DNA of 64,000 nucleotides from Bifidobacterium sp. ESL0704 (lineage in GTDB: Bacteria > Actinomycetota > Actinomycetes > Actinomycetales > Bifidobacteriaceae): NCBI RefSeq assembly GCF_029392075.1, contig NZ_CP113929.1, forward strand, positions 744,001-808,000, in the 5' to 3' direction. Positions 28,760 through 38,272 of the stretch are shown piece by piece. The position numbers and the translations under genes are program-made. Position 1 is the first letter of the stretch; each line of letters starts with the position of its first letter. The notes beneath the pieces were generated by a model, which made no database searches, was not told the origin of the DNA, and was given only the letters and a program-made list of their open reading frames with translations.

Positions 28760-30172
28760 TTATTTTCCGCCTTCCAGCTCCTTGCTGCGCTTGGCTGCAG
28801 CGGCCATGGCCAAGGAGCTGACGAAGTTGACCGGTTTGTCGAAGTTGGGCTGGAAGAGCATGTCGGTACCGGCGAGCTGGTCAACGGTGAATCCTGCCTG
28901 AATGGCTACGGAGATGAGGTTCGCGGCCATGGAAATGTCGTGCTTTGCCGCAAACTGGGCGCCGAGAATACGGCCGGTGATGCGTTCGTAGACGATGGTC
29001 GCCGTCACGGGAGTGGTGGAAAGCATGAATTCCGGACGATAATTTTCCCGTATGGTGGCGGCCTGCGCATCGATGTGACGACGATTGGCCAGATCGAGGG
29101 TCATTCCGCTGGAAGACATCGACAGGTCATAGAGCTGGATGGCGCTGGTGGCCTGTGTGCCGGCGTATTGCTTGGTGGGCTCTTCGATGTTTTCGCCGAT
29201 CAGCAACGCTTCACGAATGGCGTTGGTGGCCAAGGGGCGGTATTCGTCGCTGTTGGTCGGGTTGAAATGCACGGTCGCGCAGTCGCCGGCCGCAAATACG
29301 TCATCGAGAATGTCGTTTTCAGGCGTGGCGGCACGCATGTATCTGTCGACGATGATGGCACCATAGCCCAACGTGCGCAATTGCGAGGAGACAAGGGTGG
29401 TGTTCGGCACGAAGCCGGCACCCATGACGGCCAGGTCGGCGGTGTATTCCCCAAGCTCGGTGACGACGGTGACGCCGGAACTCTCAACGCCGTCACGGTT
29501 GGTTTCGGGGCGGAATGCGACGACTTTCTGATTCATGGCCAGTGTGACACCATGGTCCCGATAGGCTTCCTCGGCCTGGCCGGTGACGTTTTCGTCGTAA
29601 TTGTTGTCGAGCACATGCGGCAGAGCATCGACGAGCGTGACCTTGATGCCGCGGGTGCTCAGCTGTTCGGCGAGCTCGCAACCGATATATCCTGCGCCGA
29701 CCACTACGACCGATTTGATGCTCTTCGTGCGTTCGACGATGCGCTTACCGTCGTTGTAATCCTTGCACAGCATCGCCCGTCCGCTCTCCAGCGCCTCGCG
29801 CAGGCCTTGGATAAACGGTGTGGCAGGAGAGGAGCCGGTGGTGATGACGAGTTTATCGAAGCGGTATTGTTTGGATTTGCCGGTGTCGAGATCGGTGGCG
29901 TCGAGTTTCTTGCCTTTGACGTTGATGTCGTTGACTTCATGGCGCATGTGCATGTGCGCGCCGGCCTTTTCAAGCTCTTCCGGTGAGCTGTAAAACATCT
30001 TCTCCGTGCTGCTGACATGGTTTCCGGCCCAGAGGGCGATACCGCAGGAAAGGAAGGAGATGTTGTCGTTCTTCTCGAATACGTCCACCGTCCAATCTGG
30101 ATGATTGCGAAGAATGGAAGTGGCAGCAAACGTTCCGGCGTGTGTGCAACCAATGACGGCGACTGTAGTCAT
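28760..30172 (-). CDS. nox: NADH oxidase / CoA-disulfide reductase family flavoprotein
   Basis: 470 residues. The FAD-binding motif is VAVIGCTHAGTFAA at the N-terminus, the redox-active single Cys lies in NISFLSCGIALW (about residue 43), the NAD(P)H site is SVVVVGAGYIGCELAEQL (about 155-172), and the FAD site DDVFAAGDCATVHF comes later. A single peroxidatic Cys of this type is characteristic of water-forming NADH oxidases and peroxidases. In an anaerobe or microaerophile it removes oxygen and regenerates NAD. An inverted repeat (CTACAAGTCATGTAG, 30194-30208) just upstream of the start could be an operator. Confidence 0.9.
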   Translation of the reverse strand: MTTVAVIGCTHAGTFAATSILRNHPDWTVDVFEKNDNISFLSCGIALWAGNHVSSTEKMFYSSPEELEKAGAHMHMRHEVNDINVKGKKLDATDLDTGKSKQYRFDKLVITTGSSPATPFIQGLREALESGRAMLCKDYNDGKRIVERTKSIKSVVVVGAGYIGCELAEQLSTRGIKVTLVDALPHVLDNNYDENVTGQAEEAYRDHGVTLAMNQKVVAFRPETNRDGVESSGVTVVTELGEYTADLAVMGAGFVPNTTLVSSQLRTLGYGAIIVDRYMRAATPENDILDDVFAAGDCATVHFNPTNSDEYRPLATNAIREALLIGENIEEPTKQYAGTQATSAIQLYDLSMSSSGMTLDLANRRHIDAQAATIRENYRPEFMLSTTPVTATIVYERITGRILGAQFAAKHDISMAANLISVAIQAGFTVDQLAGTDMLFQPNFDKPVNFVSSLAMAAAAKRSKELEGGK

Positions 30173-30579
30173 AACAACTCCCTCTGACGATTTCTACAAG
30201 TCATGTAGTACTTTAGAAAAGGGTAATGCTCTCTTTTGAAATATAATACCTAAAAGACTCGACGGTTGTGTTGCGATTGTGGATTGGTTAAAACGTTTTA
30301 AGTAATTTTTCTCGGCTATTTTTTGCGGTAAAACGCAATAGTGGCAAGCATTTTGCTGAGTTTTACTATATGTGTCGATTTTTTACATATCTTTCTTCTC
30401 GTAACGCTAAATGCTCACATGTTGAAATATGCGGCATGGTATGAATCATTGGATGTGTCAAAGGCGGTCGTCGGTTTGCCGGGATATTTTTCCCAAGAGT
30501 GCGAATGGTGGTTTTTTGTCGATGCCGGACGTATGCCCTTGGGGGATCTGGACGTACAATCACCGATATAGGAGAGCTT
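30173..30579. other. Divergent promoter region
   Basis: AT-rich DNA between the nox start and the crcB start. It contains the perfect inverted repeat CTACA-AGTCA-TGTAG at 30194-30208, 22 bases before nox, and a TATAAT at about 30242. I looked for a fluoride riboswitch before the channel gene and could not recognise one. No other gene is seen. Confidence 0.45.
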
Positions 30580-31800
30580 ATGGGCGGTACAACGAAAACG
30601 GTAACAACAACGCCGGTGATGATTGCGATGGGCCTTGTCGTAGGTGGGGCCTGTGGCTCCTTGGCTCGTTTGGCACTGAGTGCGCTGCAGCCAGCCGATG
30701 CCGCCTGGCCGTGGGTGACCATGGCCATCAACCTCACCGGGGCCGTCCTTCTTGGGTTCATCACGGCCTACATGGCACAGCTCGGACCGGATATCGACGC
30801 GTGGAGGGTGACCAGACTCAGCCTTGGCACCGGCCTGATCGGTGGGTACACCACGTATAGCACGTTGATGCTTGAGGTCGCCAGGCATGTCAATGACGGA
30901 CGCTTGGGCATCGCCATGTCGTATCTGTTGGGCAGCGTAATCTTCGGACTTGGGTGCGCGATGCTGGGACTGGCGCTTGGCGAGGCCCTCGGTAAACGCC
31001 GCATTCGGCTCAACGCATCGGGGGCTGTCGGCAAGAACCGGGCAAACAATGTCGAGATGACTCACAAAACGGCTGAATACGGCGACAAGGGCGTCCCTCA
31101 TGCCTTTACTTCCTCTCGGAATGCGGCAGAGTCGGTAGAAGCGGCAGGGTCGGCTGAGGCGGCTGAGGCGGCAGGATCGGCAGAAGCGGCAGGGGCGGTA
31201 GAAGCGGCAGGGTCGGTAGGGTCGGCTGAGGCGGCAGGATCGTCAAGATCGGCAGAATCTGCAGAATCTGCAGGGGCGGCAGGATTGGCAGGATCGGCAG
31301 AAGCGGAAGAGCCCGCTGCATTCAGCGAATCCGCAGAACCCGATCGCCGCCCATTGGCAGGCACCGCGTTCATGCTCTGCTTCTGCGTTGTCCTTGTGGC
31401 GCTGCTGGCCGATTGGAATCATTGGCGGACCGGTGGCGCGTTGATGCTGTTGGTCCTCGCCTCGTTTCTTGGCGGTCTGGGCGCTTTTGCGCGCTATAGC
31501 GTCGACGCATGGGTTAACAACCACGTTCATCTTCCCTTTGCCTGCGGCACGATTGTCGTCAACCTCACCGCCTGCCTGGCAATGGGCCTGATAGTCGGCT
31601 GGTGTGCGACGCACGCGGGCACGTCGGCGCTGCAATACCTTCTGGCATCAGGGTTTCTCGGCGGTTATTCCACCTTCAGCACCGCCAGTGTGGAGGGTGC
31701 GAAGCTGATGCTCGGCGGCAAACCGGGTTGGGCTTTCGTCCATACTGTCGGCATGATGATTGTCGGTCTGGCTCTTTTGCTGCTTGGCATGCTTGTCTAG
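30580..31800 (+). CDS. Fused double-domain CrcB/Fluc fluoride channel
   Basis: 406 residues from ATG 30580, which has AGGAGAG upstream; ordinary CrcB proteins are about 125 residues. Domain 1 (about 8-135) shows GGACGSLARL, INLTGAVLLGF and LIGGYTTYSTLMLE. Domain 2 (about 300-405) shows GGLGAFARY, VNLTACLAMG and FLGGYSTFSTASVE. Both keep the Asn of TM2 and the aromatic and Ser/Thr residues of the F-lining motif. They are joined by an Ala/Ser/Gly/Glu-rich repeat linker of about 90 residues, followed by one extra TM (FMLCFCVVLVALLADW). That odd helix would turn domain 2 over relative to domain 1, as in eukaryotic FEX proteins. Function: fluoride export. Confidence 0.92.
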   Translation: MGGTTKTVTTTPVMIAMGLVVGGACGSLARLALSALQPADAAWPWVTMAINLTGAVLLGFITAYMAQLGPDIDAWRVTRLSLGTGLIGGYTTYSTLMLEVARHVNDGRLGIAMSYLLGSVIFGLGCAMLGLALGEALGKRRIRLNASGAVGKNRANNVEMTHKTAEYGDKGVPHAFTSSRNAAESVEAAGSAEAAEAAGSAEAAGAVEAAGSVGSAEAAGSSRSAESAESAGAAGLAGSAEAEEPAAFSESAEPDRRPLAGTAFMLCFCVVLVALLADWNHWRTGGALMLLVLASFLGGLGAFARYSVDAWVNNHVHLPFACGTIVVNLTACLAMGLIVGWCATHAGTSALQYLLASGFLGGYSTFSTASVEGAKLMLGGKPGWAFVHTVGMMIVGLALLLLGMLV

Positions 31801-32055
31801 ATGATACATCCGCAGGTCACGGCCGTGCATGGCTGCCGAAGTGCGGATGCGGCAGGAAACTGACGTATCGTCCCGGGCTCCGTCGACGGTGTAGACATCG
31901 GCTTTGTGTAGGCGGCGTCGACCGTCGCGCAAAGGCGCCACCGGGGGTGCTGATAGGATTTGAGGTAAGAATGCTTTCCATGTGGTTGAAACATGACGCA
32001 TGGTGAGGCATTGCTGTTGCCGTCATCGTAAACGTTGAGAGTAAGAAGGAAAAAT

Positions 32056-32952
32056 ATGGCAGGACTCATTTTCCTGATTGTCGTTCTGATTATCATCATT
32101 GGGCTGATTATCGCTGGTATTTTCGTGGTGCCGCAGCAGCAGGCCTACGTCATCGAACGTTTCGGCAAGTTCCTGAAGGTGCAATTGGCCGGTATTCATC
32201 TCAAGATTCCGTTCGTCGACCGCATCGCTACCAAGACCAATATGCGCGTCAACCAGCTGAACGTCAAACTCGAGACCAAAACGCTCGACAACGTCTTCGT
32301 CACCGTCGTCGCCTCCACGCAGTTCCGTGTCGATCCCAACAACGTGGCCACCGCCTACTACGAGCTGCGCGATCCGGCGGGCCAGCTGCGCAGCTATGTC
32401 GAGGATGCGTTGCGTAGCGCCATCCCCGCGCTCTCGCTCGATGACGCGTTCGCCAAGAAGGACGACGTCGCCGCCGACGTGCAGAAGACGGTGGGCGGCG
32501 AGATGGCGAAGTTCGGTTTCACCGTCGTCAAGACGCTGATCACCGCCATCGACCCGAGCCCCGCGGTCAAGACCGCGATGGATTCCATCAACGCCGCCCA
32601 GCGCGAGAAGGAAGCCACCCGCCAGCGTGCCGATGCCCAGCGCATCCAGATCGAGACGCAGGCCACCGCCGACGCCGAAAAGACCCGTCTGCAGGGTGAA
32701 GGCCAGGCCAATTACCGCCGTGAGATCGCCAACGGCATCGTCGACCAGATTAAGAGCCTGCAGGCCGTGGGCATGAACATCGCCGACGTCAACAACGTGG
32801 TGCTCTTCAACCAGTACCTCGACGTGATGCGCTCATTGAGCGAGTCGGGCAACGCCAAGACCGTTGTGCTTCCGGCGTCCACGCCCGGCGGCTACCAGCA
32901 GCTCTTCGACGAGGTCACCAAGGCCATGGTCACCTCCAACGAGGCGAAGTAG
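32056..32952 (+). CDS. SPFH/stomatin-like membrane protein (QmcA-type)
   Basis: 298 residues from ATG 32056, which has GAAGGA upstream. One N-terminal TM (about 3-25) is followed by the SPFH core: VPQQQAYVIERFGKF, GIHLKIPFVDRI, NVFVTVVASTQFRV, then a coiled-coil helix rich in Glu/Ala/Arg (about 180-225) and a hydrophobic tail segment. Such proteins form large cages at the membrane and modulate proteases such as FtsH. No NfeD partner gene lies beside it. The gene appears monocistronic. Confidence 0.93.
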   Translation: MAGLIFLIVVLIIIIGLIIAGIFVVPQQQAYVIERFGKFLKVQLAGIHLKIPFVDRIATKTNMRVNQLNVKLETKTLDNVFVTVVASTQFRVDPNNVATAYYELRDPAGQLRSYVEDALRSAIPALSLDDAFAKKDDVAADVQKTVGGEMAKFGFTVVKTLITAIDPSPAVKTAMDSINAAQREKEATRQRADAQRIQIETQATADAEKTRLQGEGQANYRREIANGIVDQIKSLQAVGMNIADVNNVVLFNQYLDVMRSLSESGNAKTVVLPASTPGGYQQLFDEVTKAMVTSNEAK

Positions 32953-33094
32953 GGGCGGATCGGCAAGGTTGGCTTTGTTGCGCCCGACCTTGCCGGTTGG
33001 TGAACGGCTTCACCGTATATCTATTTTCATGAGCATAAACGGCTGAACCCCATGGATTGGGTTGCTTGGCTTTAGGCACAAAGTCGTGTCATTG

Positions 33095-33135
33095 CGTTGG
33101 GCGGATTCCTCACTCACCGAGGAATCCGCCCAACG
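33095..33135. terminator. Strong bidirectional hairpin
   Basis: A perfect 17-bp inverted repeat, CGTTGGGCGGATTCCTC...GAGGAATCCGCCCAACG, with a 7-base loop lies between the convergent SPFH and patatin genes. The rest of the 328-base gap (ATATGCCGC-like short repeats at about 33140-33170) shows no gene. Confidence 0.7.
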
Positions 33136-33280
33136 TCTATATGCTGCCTATATGCCGCTATATGCCGCCAATTGTCGGTTGTATCGTCGGTTGTCGAACA
33201 TATCGGTGCTGGAAAACTGCATGTGCGGTGCCGTAACAGTCCGTTTCCCAGCAGCAAAATGCAATCCGTTGCGCAAGCCG

Positions 33281-34126
33281 TCAGTTGGCGAGGAATTCAG
33301 GTACGGCCTCGGCTGCAGCCAACCCCTTGCGGTACATCGCTTCCAGACCTTCGTCGGTCTTGCTCAGCGTATCGAGCCCGCACAGGTCGTCGGGAGCGAG
33401 GATCAGCACCTTGCCTTCTGCCGCTAGCTTTTCGGCGACCTGCATCTCCTCGTTATAGGTGCGATAGCGGTGCTTGAGCCGTTCGGCAGCGGCAGGGTAG
33501 GAGCGTTTCAGAAGCGCTGCGGGCGCGGCGTCCTTCTTCGCCTCGCGTATGAAGTCACGCTGGTGGGTGAGGATGAGCACGATACGGTCGTAGCCCTCGT
33601 TGATCGCCAGCTCAACGGGAATCGGATCGGCGATGCCTCCGTCGTAATAGGGGATACCGTCGATGACGTAGGGTTCGCAGGCCACCGGTACCGCGCTGGA
33701 GGCTTTCATGATGTCGTAATCGTCCTGATGCACATCGGATTTGTCGAAATAGCGAGCGTAGCCGTTGCGGGCGTCGCAGGCCACCACGGTGAACTGCGTG
33801 GGTGAGGCGGCGAAGGCGGGGTAATCGACCGGATATTCACCATCCGAGTTGGAAAGGGTGCCGTAGATATAGTCCAGGTTGGCGTAATTATGCAGCTTGA
33901 TGAAGTTGTCCGCGCTCGCGTATTCCTTGCGGCTGGCATACTTCGTATAGAACGTGTACGTGCGTCCGCGTTGCCCGGAGATATAGGAGATCATGTTCGC
34001 ACTGCCTGCGGATACGCCGTAGCATTTGTCGAATGTGAGCCTAAAGTCCATAAGCCGATCCATCACGCCTGCCCCGTAAATGGAACGGAAGCCTCCTCCG
34101 ACATCGATCAAAGCGGTTTTCGTCAT
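33281..34126 (-). CDS. Patatin-like phospholipase
   Basis: 281 residues. The oxyanion-hole glycines are in DVGGGFRSIYGAGVMD at the N-terminus, the nucleophile elbow is GVSAGSAN (about residues 37-44), and the catalytic Asp is in YYDGGIADPIP (about 165). This is the Ser-Asp dyad layout of bacterial patatin family proteins (YjjU/RssA-like). It probably cleaves acyl groups from membrane lipids; the natural substrate is unknown. No signal peptide, so it acts in the cytoplasm. Confidence 0.9.
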   Translation of the reverse strand: MTKTALIDVGGGFRSIYGAGVMDRLMDFRLTFDKCYGVSAGSANMISYISGQRGRTYTFYTKYASRKEYASADNFIKLHNYANLDYIYGTLSNSDGEYPVDYPAFAASPTQFTVVACDARNGYARYFDKSDVHQDDYDIMKASSAVPVACEPYVIDGIPYYDGGIADPIPVELAINEGYDRIVLILTHQRDFIREAKKDAAPAALLKRSYPAAAERLKHRYRTYNEEMQVAEKLAAEGKVLILAPDDLCGLDTLSKTDEGLEAMYRKGLAAAEAVPEFLAN

Positions 34127-34297
34127 TTCTTTACCCTCCTTGAATACTCAGTCATTGTGTCGAGTGAATCGAGCATACGTCCGCCTTACGGACATTGTTT
34201 CGCCCTTGGCCGGAGAGTGCGCAAACGGTGATATGGTGACGAATTATCGCTGCAGGAAGGTCTTTGAGGCGGAAAGACGGGTTTGGAAACCAACCAA

Positions 34298-35074
34298 TCA
34301 GGAATCGAGGCGTTTGGCGGCCAGGACGGCCATGCGCTCGCTGGTGTCCGAGTTTTCCAGGGTCACGCCGCCTTGGGCGTCGGAAGCGGCCAGTTCATGG
34401 GAGGCTTCGAGCAGGTCGTGCAGGTGGCGGACGGTGCCCTCGTTGCCGTCGATGATGGCGGTGGAGGCGGGGAGCAGCTCGCGGAAATAGTCGCGGTAGA
34501 AGACGAAATGCGTGCAGCCGAGTACTACGGAATCGATGGTATCGAGGTCATAGACGTCGAAATAGCGATGCAAGGTGGCCATGACCAGGTCGTGGTCCTC
34601 CAGCTGATCGTGCTCCACGATTTCCACGAGGTCGGGGCAGGGCTGACGGTAGATGGTGTTGTCGGCACTGAAACGGTGCATCAGCGCGGTGAATTTCTTT
34701 TCGCGAAGTGTCAACGGGGTGGCGGCGACGATGACGCGTTGCGGCAATCCGTGCCCGCGATCGCAGGCCACTTTCAGCGCCGGCTCCATGCTGATGATAG
34801 GCAGGTCGTAGGTCGCGCGCAGATCGTCGACGGCGGCCGAAGTGGCGGTGTTGCAGGCGATGACGATGGCCTTGACGCCCATGGCGATGAATCGTTCGAC
34901 GATGGCGAAGGAAAGCCTGCGCACTTCTTCCGGTGTCTTGGTGCCGTAGGGGGCGTTGGCCGAATCACCGAAATAGATGATGTGTTCGTTGGGCATTTCC
35001 CTGCGGATTTCCCGTACCACCGAGATACCGCCCAGTCCCGAGTCGAACACGCCTATCGGAGCGTTTGATGCCAT
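34298..35074 (-). CDS. murI: Glutamate racemase
   Basis: 258 residues from ATG 35074, which has AGAGGA five bases upstream; an in-frame GTG at 35092 is less likely. Both catalytic Cys motifs are present (VIACNTATS and VLGCTHF), as are [10 protein letters not shown] at the N-terminus and the substrate loop [10 protein letters not shown]. It makes D-glutamate for peptidoglycan. It is transcribed away from dapF, which starts 211 bases further on the other strand. Confidence 0.96.
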   Translation of the reverse strand: MASNAPIGVFDSGLGGISVVREIRREMPNEHIIYFGDSANAPYGTKTPEEVRRLSFAIVERFIAMGVKAIVIACNTATSAAVDDLRATYDLPIISMEPALKVACDRGHGLPQRVIVAATPLTLREKKFTALMHRFSADNTIYRQPCPDLVEIVEHDQLEDHDLVMATLHRYFDVYDLDTIDSVVLGCTHFVFYRDYFRELLPASTAIIDGNEGTVRHLHDLLEASHELAASDAQGGVTLENSDTSERMAVLAAKRLDS

Positions 35075-35285
35075 GTTGTCCTCTTTCGCCACGATGTTGA
35101 ACCGTCTGATTGCAAGCTTAGTGATTTCGTTTTTGTATCCTACCGGTTTGAACGAACATGCACATGATAGTCGACCGGGTGAATCGTGGGAACGTTTGCG
35201 GCGATGGCATGAGGCCGGCTGCGCTCAATCCGCCTGAAGCGTTTGGCGCATGTCCATGAGGCCGGCAACGGGTAGACTGTCGGTT

Positions 35286-36185
35286 ATGAGTCTTGCGCAA
35301 TATGTCTATAAAGGCAACGGCACCGGCAACGATTTCGTCATCTACCTCGATCGCGAGGGCAGGTTCGAGCCGACCGACGAGGAGGTCCGCCATGTCTGCG
35401 ATCGTCATTTCGGCATCGGTGCAGATGGGCTGATACGGCTGACAAAGCCGGAATATGTCAGTGACCTTTCGTCCGAGCAGATAGCGCTTTGCCGCCAAGA
35501 CGGTGCGCAATGGTTCATGGACTATCGCAATGCCGACGGAACGCTGGCGGAGATGTGCGGCAACGGCACCCGGGTGACGACGCTGCTTGCCCAGCGTGCC
35601 GGCATTGCCGAGGCCCCAGGCGGGACTCCTTTCAGGCTGGGCACCCGGGCAGGGGCCAAAACGTTGCGCTCGCTGGGAGCGCTTGCACCGTATGGCGATG
35701 ATGTGTTCCAAGTGAGCTTGGGCGCCGGAAGAATCGGGGACCTGGACACTTACCGGGTCACCATTGACGGCACGCCGGGCGAGGCCGTTGGAACCTACGT
35801 GGATATGGGCAATCCCCACGTTGTCTCCGTTCTGGAGGACGGCAAGGCCACGCTGCCTGCCGTTGAGGATTTGAACCTCGTCGTCAAGCCGACGGTCACT
35901 CCATCGATCAAGACCGACCAGAATGTCGAATTCGTACGAATCGATGCCTGCGACAAAGCTGCCGGTACGGGTCGTGCCACGATGCGTGTCAATGAGCGCG
36001 GATGCGGAGAGACGCTTTCCTGCGGTACGGGACTTGGCGCCACGTCGGTGACGTTGAGGGCGAAAACCGGGGTGAGCCATTGGGACATTTCCATCCGTGG
36101 AGGATTGGTGCATGTCGACGTCAGCGATGACGATGTGCTGCTTACCGGTGCCGCTGCAATCGTGGCGAAAGTGGAGCTGCTGTAA
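35286..36185 (+). CDS. dapF: Diaminopimelate epimerase
   Basis: 299 residues from ATG 35286. The two active-site cysteines lie in AEMCGNGTRV (about residue 90) and TLSCGTGLGATSV (about 245); YKGNGTGNDFV marks the N-terminus and MGNPHVV the middle. It makes meso-DAP. Bifidobacterial peptidoglycan usually contains Lys or Orn, so here the enzyme more likely serves lysine synthesis. The gene ends at a strong hairpin shared with the convergent VKOR gene. Confidence 0.95.
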   Translation: MSLAQYVYKGNGTGNDFVIYLDREGRFEPTDEEVRHVCDRHFGIGADGLIRLTKPEYVSDLSSEQIALCRQDGAQWFMDYRNADGTLAEMCGNGTRVTTLLAQRAGIAEAPGGTPFRLGTRAGAKTLRSLGALAPYGDDVFQVSLGAGRIGDLDTYRVTIDGTPGEAVGTYVDMGNPHVVSVLEDGKATLPAVEDLNLVVKPTVTPSIKTDQNVEFVRIDACDKAAGTGRATMRVNERGCGETLSCGTGLGATSVTLRAKTGVSHWDISIRGGLVHVDVSDDDVLLTGAAAIVAKVELL

Positions 36186-36251
36186 GCGGCATGGCCATTT
36201 CGGGAAAGAAAGATGCGGCGTAGGCAGGTGTAGGCAGCCACCGCACAACAA

Positions 36252-36290
36252 AAACCCGTACCAGCGTCTGGAAGACGGTAGTACGGGTTT
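36252..36290. terminator. Bidirectional terminator, dapF / VKOR
   Basis: AAACCCGTAC...GTACGGGTTT is a perfect 10-bp stem with an inner CGTCT/AGACG stem. It is flanked by A-rich sequence on one side and TTTCTTGTT on the other, as expected for a terminator used from both directions. Confidence 0.8.
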
Positions 36291-36314
36291 CTTGTTATCA
36301 GAGTCAAAAGCCGG

Positions 36315-37025
36315 TCAGGCGAAAATGGCCGCGCCTTCCTTGACGAAGATAAGCGCGATGATGGCGAAGATCCACACGATGTCGACCATCCAGTCATAAC
36401 GCATGCGATAGTAGGTGTTCAGTCCCTTACGCCAGCGCTTCCGTGGTATTTTCTGTACGGTTACCGTGGCGTGGGTCAACCCTATGAACATGACTGTCGT
36501 GGCGAACATCATGGTCATGCACCAAGGGCAGAGCGCCTTGATGACGAACATGGACTGGGTCATCAGCCAATATGCGTAGAGAATCGCGGTGACCCCGCCG
36601 ATCCAGGCAGCTGCCGAGAACCAGTAGGGGAGCTTGACGTTGCAGGCGCCGACCACGGCGACGGTGACGAACACCGAATAGAAGCAGATGCCGAAGAACG
36701 CATTCGGGAAGCTCAGGCCACCGAACTTGATGATTTCGGCCTGCCATGATTCTGCGACGGTGGAGCAGGAAAGCACGGAGTTCACGTCGCAGCCCAACGC
36801 CTTGTTCGGGTTGCGGGCGAGCTTCAGGGTATCCGCGGCCAGCATCAGCGAGGCGAACAGGCCGATGCCCGCTCCCAGGCACATCACGCCGTAGTTCCAG
36901 ATGGGTCCGTGGAAGAACCCTATGGGTTCGCGGTTGTCGCTGAATTCAGAGGGCAGCCGGCCGTTGGAATCTCCCGATGTTGTTTCCAAATCCTTCACGG
37001 CAGCTACGCTGTGTTTAGTCGACAT
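36315..37025 (-). CDS. VKOR-family disulfide bond oxidoreductase
   Basis: 236 residues with about five TM helices. The loop Cys pair is in GCDVNSVLSCS (about 78-88) and the active-site CPWC in IKALCPWCMTM (about 165). Bacterial VKOR homologues replace DsbB in actinobacteria: they reoxidise a secreted DsbA-like partner and pass electrons to a quinone. No thioredoxin-fold partner is fused or adjacent. The N-terminal 45 residues are cytoplasmic and charged. Confidence 0.92.
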   Translation of the reverse strand: MSTKHSVAAVKDLETTSGDSNGRLPSEFSDNREPIGFFHGPIWNYGVMCLGAGIGLFASLMLAADTLKLARNPNKALGCDVNSVLSCSTVAESWQAEIIKFGGLSFPNAFFGICFYSVFVTVAVVGACNVKLPYWFSAAAWIGGVTAILYAYWLMTQSMFVIKALCPWCMTMMFATTVMFIGLTHATVTVQKIPRKRWRKGLNTYYRMRYDWMVDIVWIFAIIALIFVKEGAAIFA

Positions 37026-37092
37026 GCATATCCCTGCTTTCTGTTCCCTAGCATTCCATCGGCTGTCGGGCTCATAGGCCTACGATAGGTCT

Positions 37093-37977
37093 ATGACTAG
37101 CGACGAATATAACGATTGCGGTCCGGTTTCCGGCTGGGACCTTCATTGTCACACGGTATTTTCCGATGGTACCAAGACCCCTGCCGAACTTATCGACCTT
37201 GCATGCACAAGTGGGCTGCACGGTGTCGCAATCACTGACCATGATACCACTGCGGGTTGGCGTGAGGCTCAACAAGCCGCCGAAAGTCAAGGTTTCCCTT
37301 TGCTGCGTGGCAGCGAGATCACCGCGCAGGACGGACATGTCTCCGTTCATATGCTGGCCTATCAATACGATCCGGAGAACGAAGGCATCGTTGAGCTGTT
37401 CCGCTCGACGCGTCAGGCGCGTTTAGAACGAGCCAGGCGCATGGTCTCGCGTTTGTCAAAGGATTTTCCCATCACCTGGGATGATGTGACCGCTCAAACC
37501 AAAAAGGGTGAGAACACGACGGTGGGCAGGCCCCATATGGCCGATGCGTTGGTGGCGGCGGGGTTCTACCGCACGCGTTCCGAGGCATTCGCGGGAGCCA
37601 TCTCGTCCTCCAGCAAATATTACATACCGACGCCTTCGCCCACGGCCTTGCGGGTCGTGCAGGTGGTGCGTCTGGCCGGGGGAGTGAGCGTTGTCGCCCA
37701 TCCTTGCGATTACAGCCGCAACAGGGTCCTGCTTTCCGATTCCCAGATCAGGCGGTTGGCTGATGCCGGATTGGACGGGCTCGAGGTCTGGCATCGTGGA
37801 AACGGCGACGATGGGCGCCGGCGTCTGCTGAAACTTGCCGACGAGCTCGATCTGCTTGTCACGGGAGGCTCGGATTGGCATGGGGCGGGCAAGCCCAACA
37901 AGCTGGGGGAGAATGTGACGGCAGATGATGTGGTGGCTCAAATCGTGCAGCGCGGGGCCGCCGGCATGGTCGCCTAG
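37093..37977 (+). CDS. PHP-domain metal-dependent phosphoesterase
   Basis: 294 residues. The PHP signature is clear: WDLHCHTVFSDG (metal His pair), ITDHDTTAGWREA, GSEITAQDGHVSVHMLAY, VAHPCDYSRN and GSDWHGA near the C-terminus. It resembles the TrpH/RNase AM group, which removes nucleotides from the 5' end of RNA or hydrolyses 3',5'-nucleotide bisphosphates. The gene is monocistronic and its stop is followed 33 bases later by an 8-bp tandem repeat. Confidence 0.9.
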   Translation: MTSDEYNDCGPVSGWDLHCHTVFSDGTKTPAELIDLACTSGLHGVAITDHDTTAGWREAQQAAESQGFPLLRGSEITAQDGHVSVHMLAYQYDPENEGIVELFRSTRQARLERARRMVSRLSKDFPITWDDVTAQTKKGENTTVGRPHMADALVAAGFYRTRSEAFAGAISSSSKYYIPTPSPTALRVVQVVRLAGGVSVVAHPCDYSRNRVLLSDSQIRRLADAGLDGLEVWHRGNGDDGRRRLLKLADELDLLVTGGSDWHGAGKPNKLGENVTADDVVAQIVQRGAAGMVA

Positions 37978-38010
37978 GTCGTTGTTGTCGGTTGTCGGTC
38001 TGTGGTTGCC

Positions 38011-38114
38011 GAGTTGCCGAGTTGCCGAGTTGCCGAGTTGCCGAGTTGCCGAGTTGCCGAGTTGCCGAGTTGCCGAGTTGCCGAGTTGTCGGGCTGTCGG
38101 GCTGTCGGGCTGTC
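38011..38114. repeat. 8-bp simple repeat (GAGTTGCC)n
   Basis: Nine perfect GAGTTGCC units (38011-38082), then GAGTTGTC and three or four GGGCTGTC-type variants. It lies in the gap between convergent genes just after the PHP gene. The 8-bp unit is prone to slippage; no promoter or reading frame there is clearly controlled by it. Confidence 0.9.
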
Positions 38115-38272
38115 GAAGGCTTTCTTGGGCCTCGTACCGCAGAGCCCGGCGATGCCACAAGTGCAACATGGTATGAAAATTGCCCAATGTTGTGATCGGT
38201 TGGTGTCACAACGATTGGGCAAAGTCGTTTATGTTTTTCTGCGGGCGTAATTATAGACGGCCGCAGTCTCGT

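Noticed and set aside
30300..30579. Fluoride riboswitch before the fused CrcB gene
   Set aside because: A GATG and some G-rich pieces are present, but I could not build the aptamer pseudoknot; a covariance-model search would be needed.
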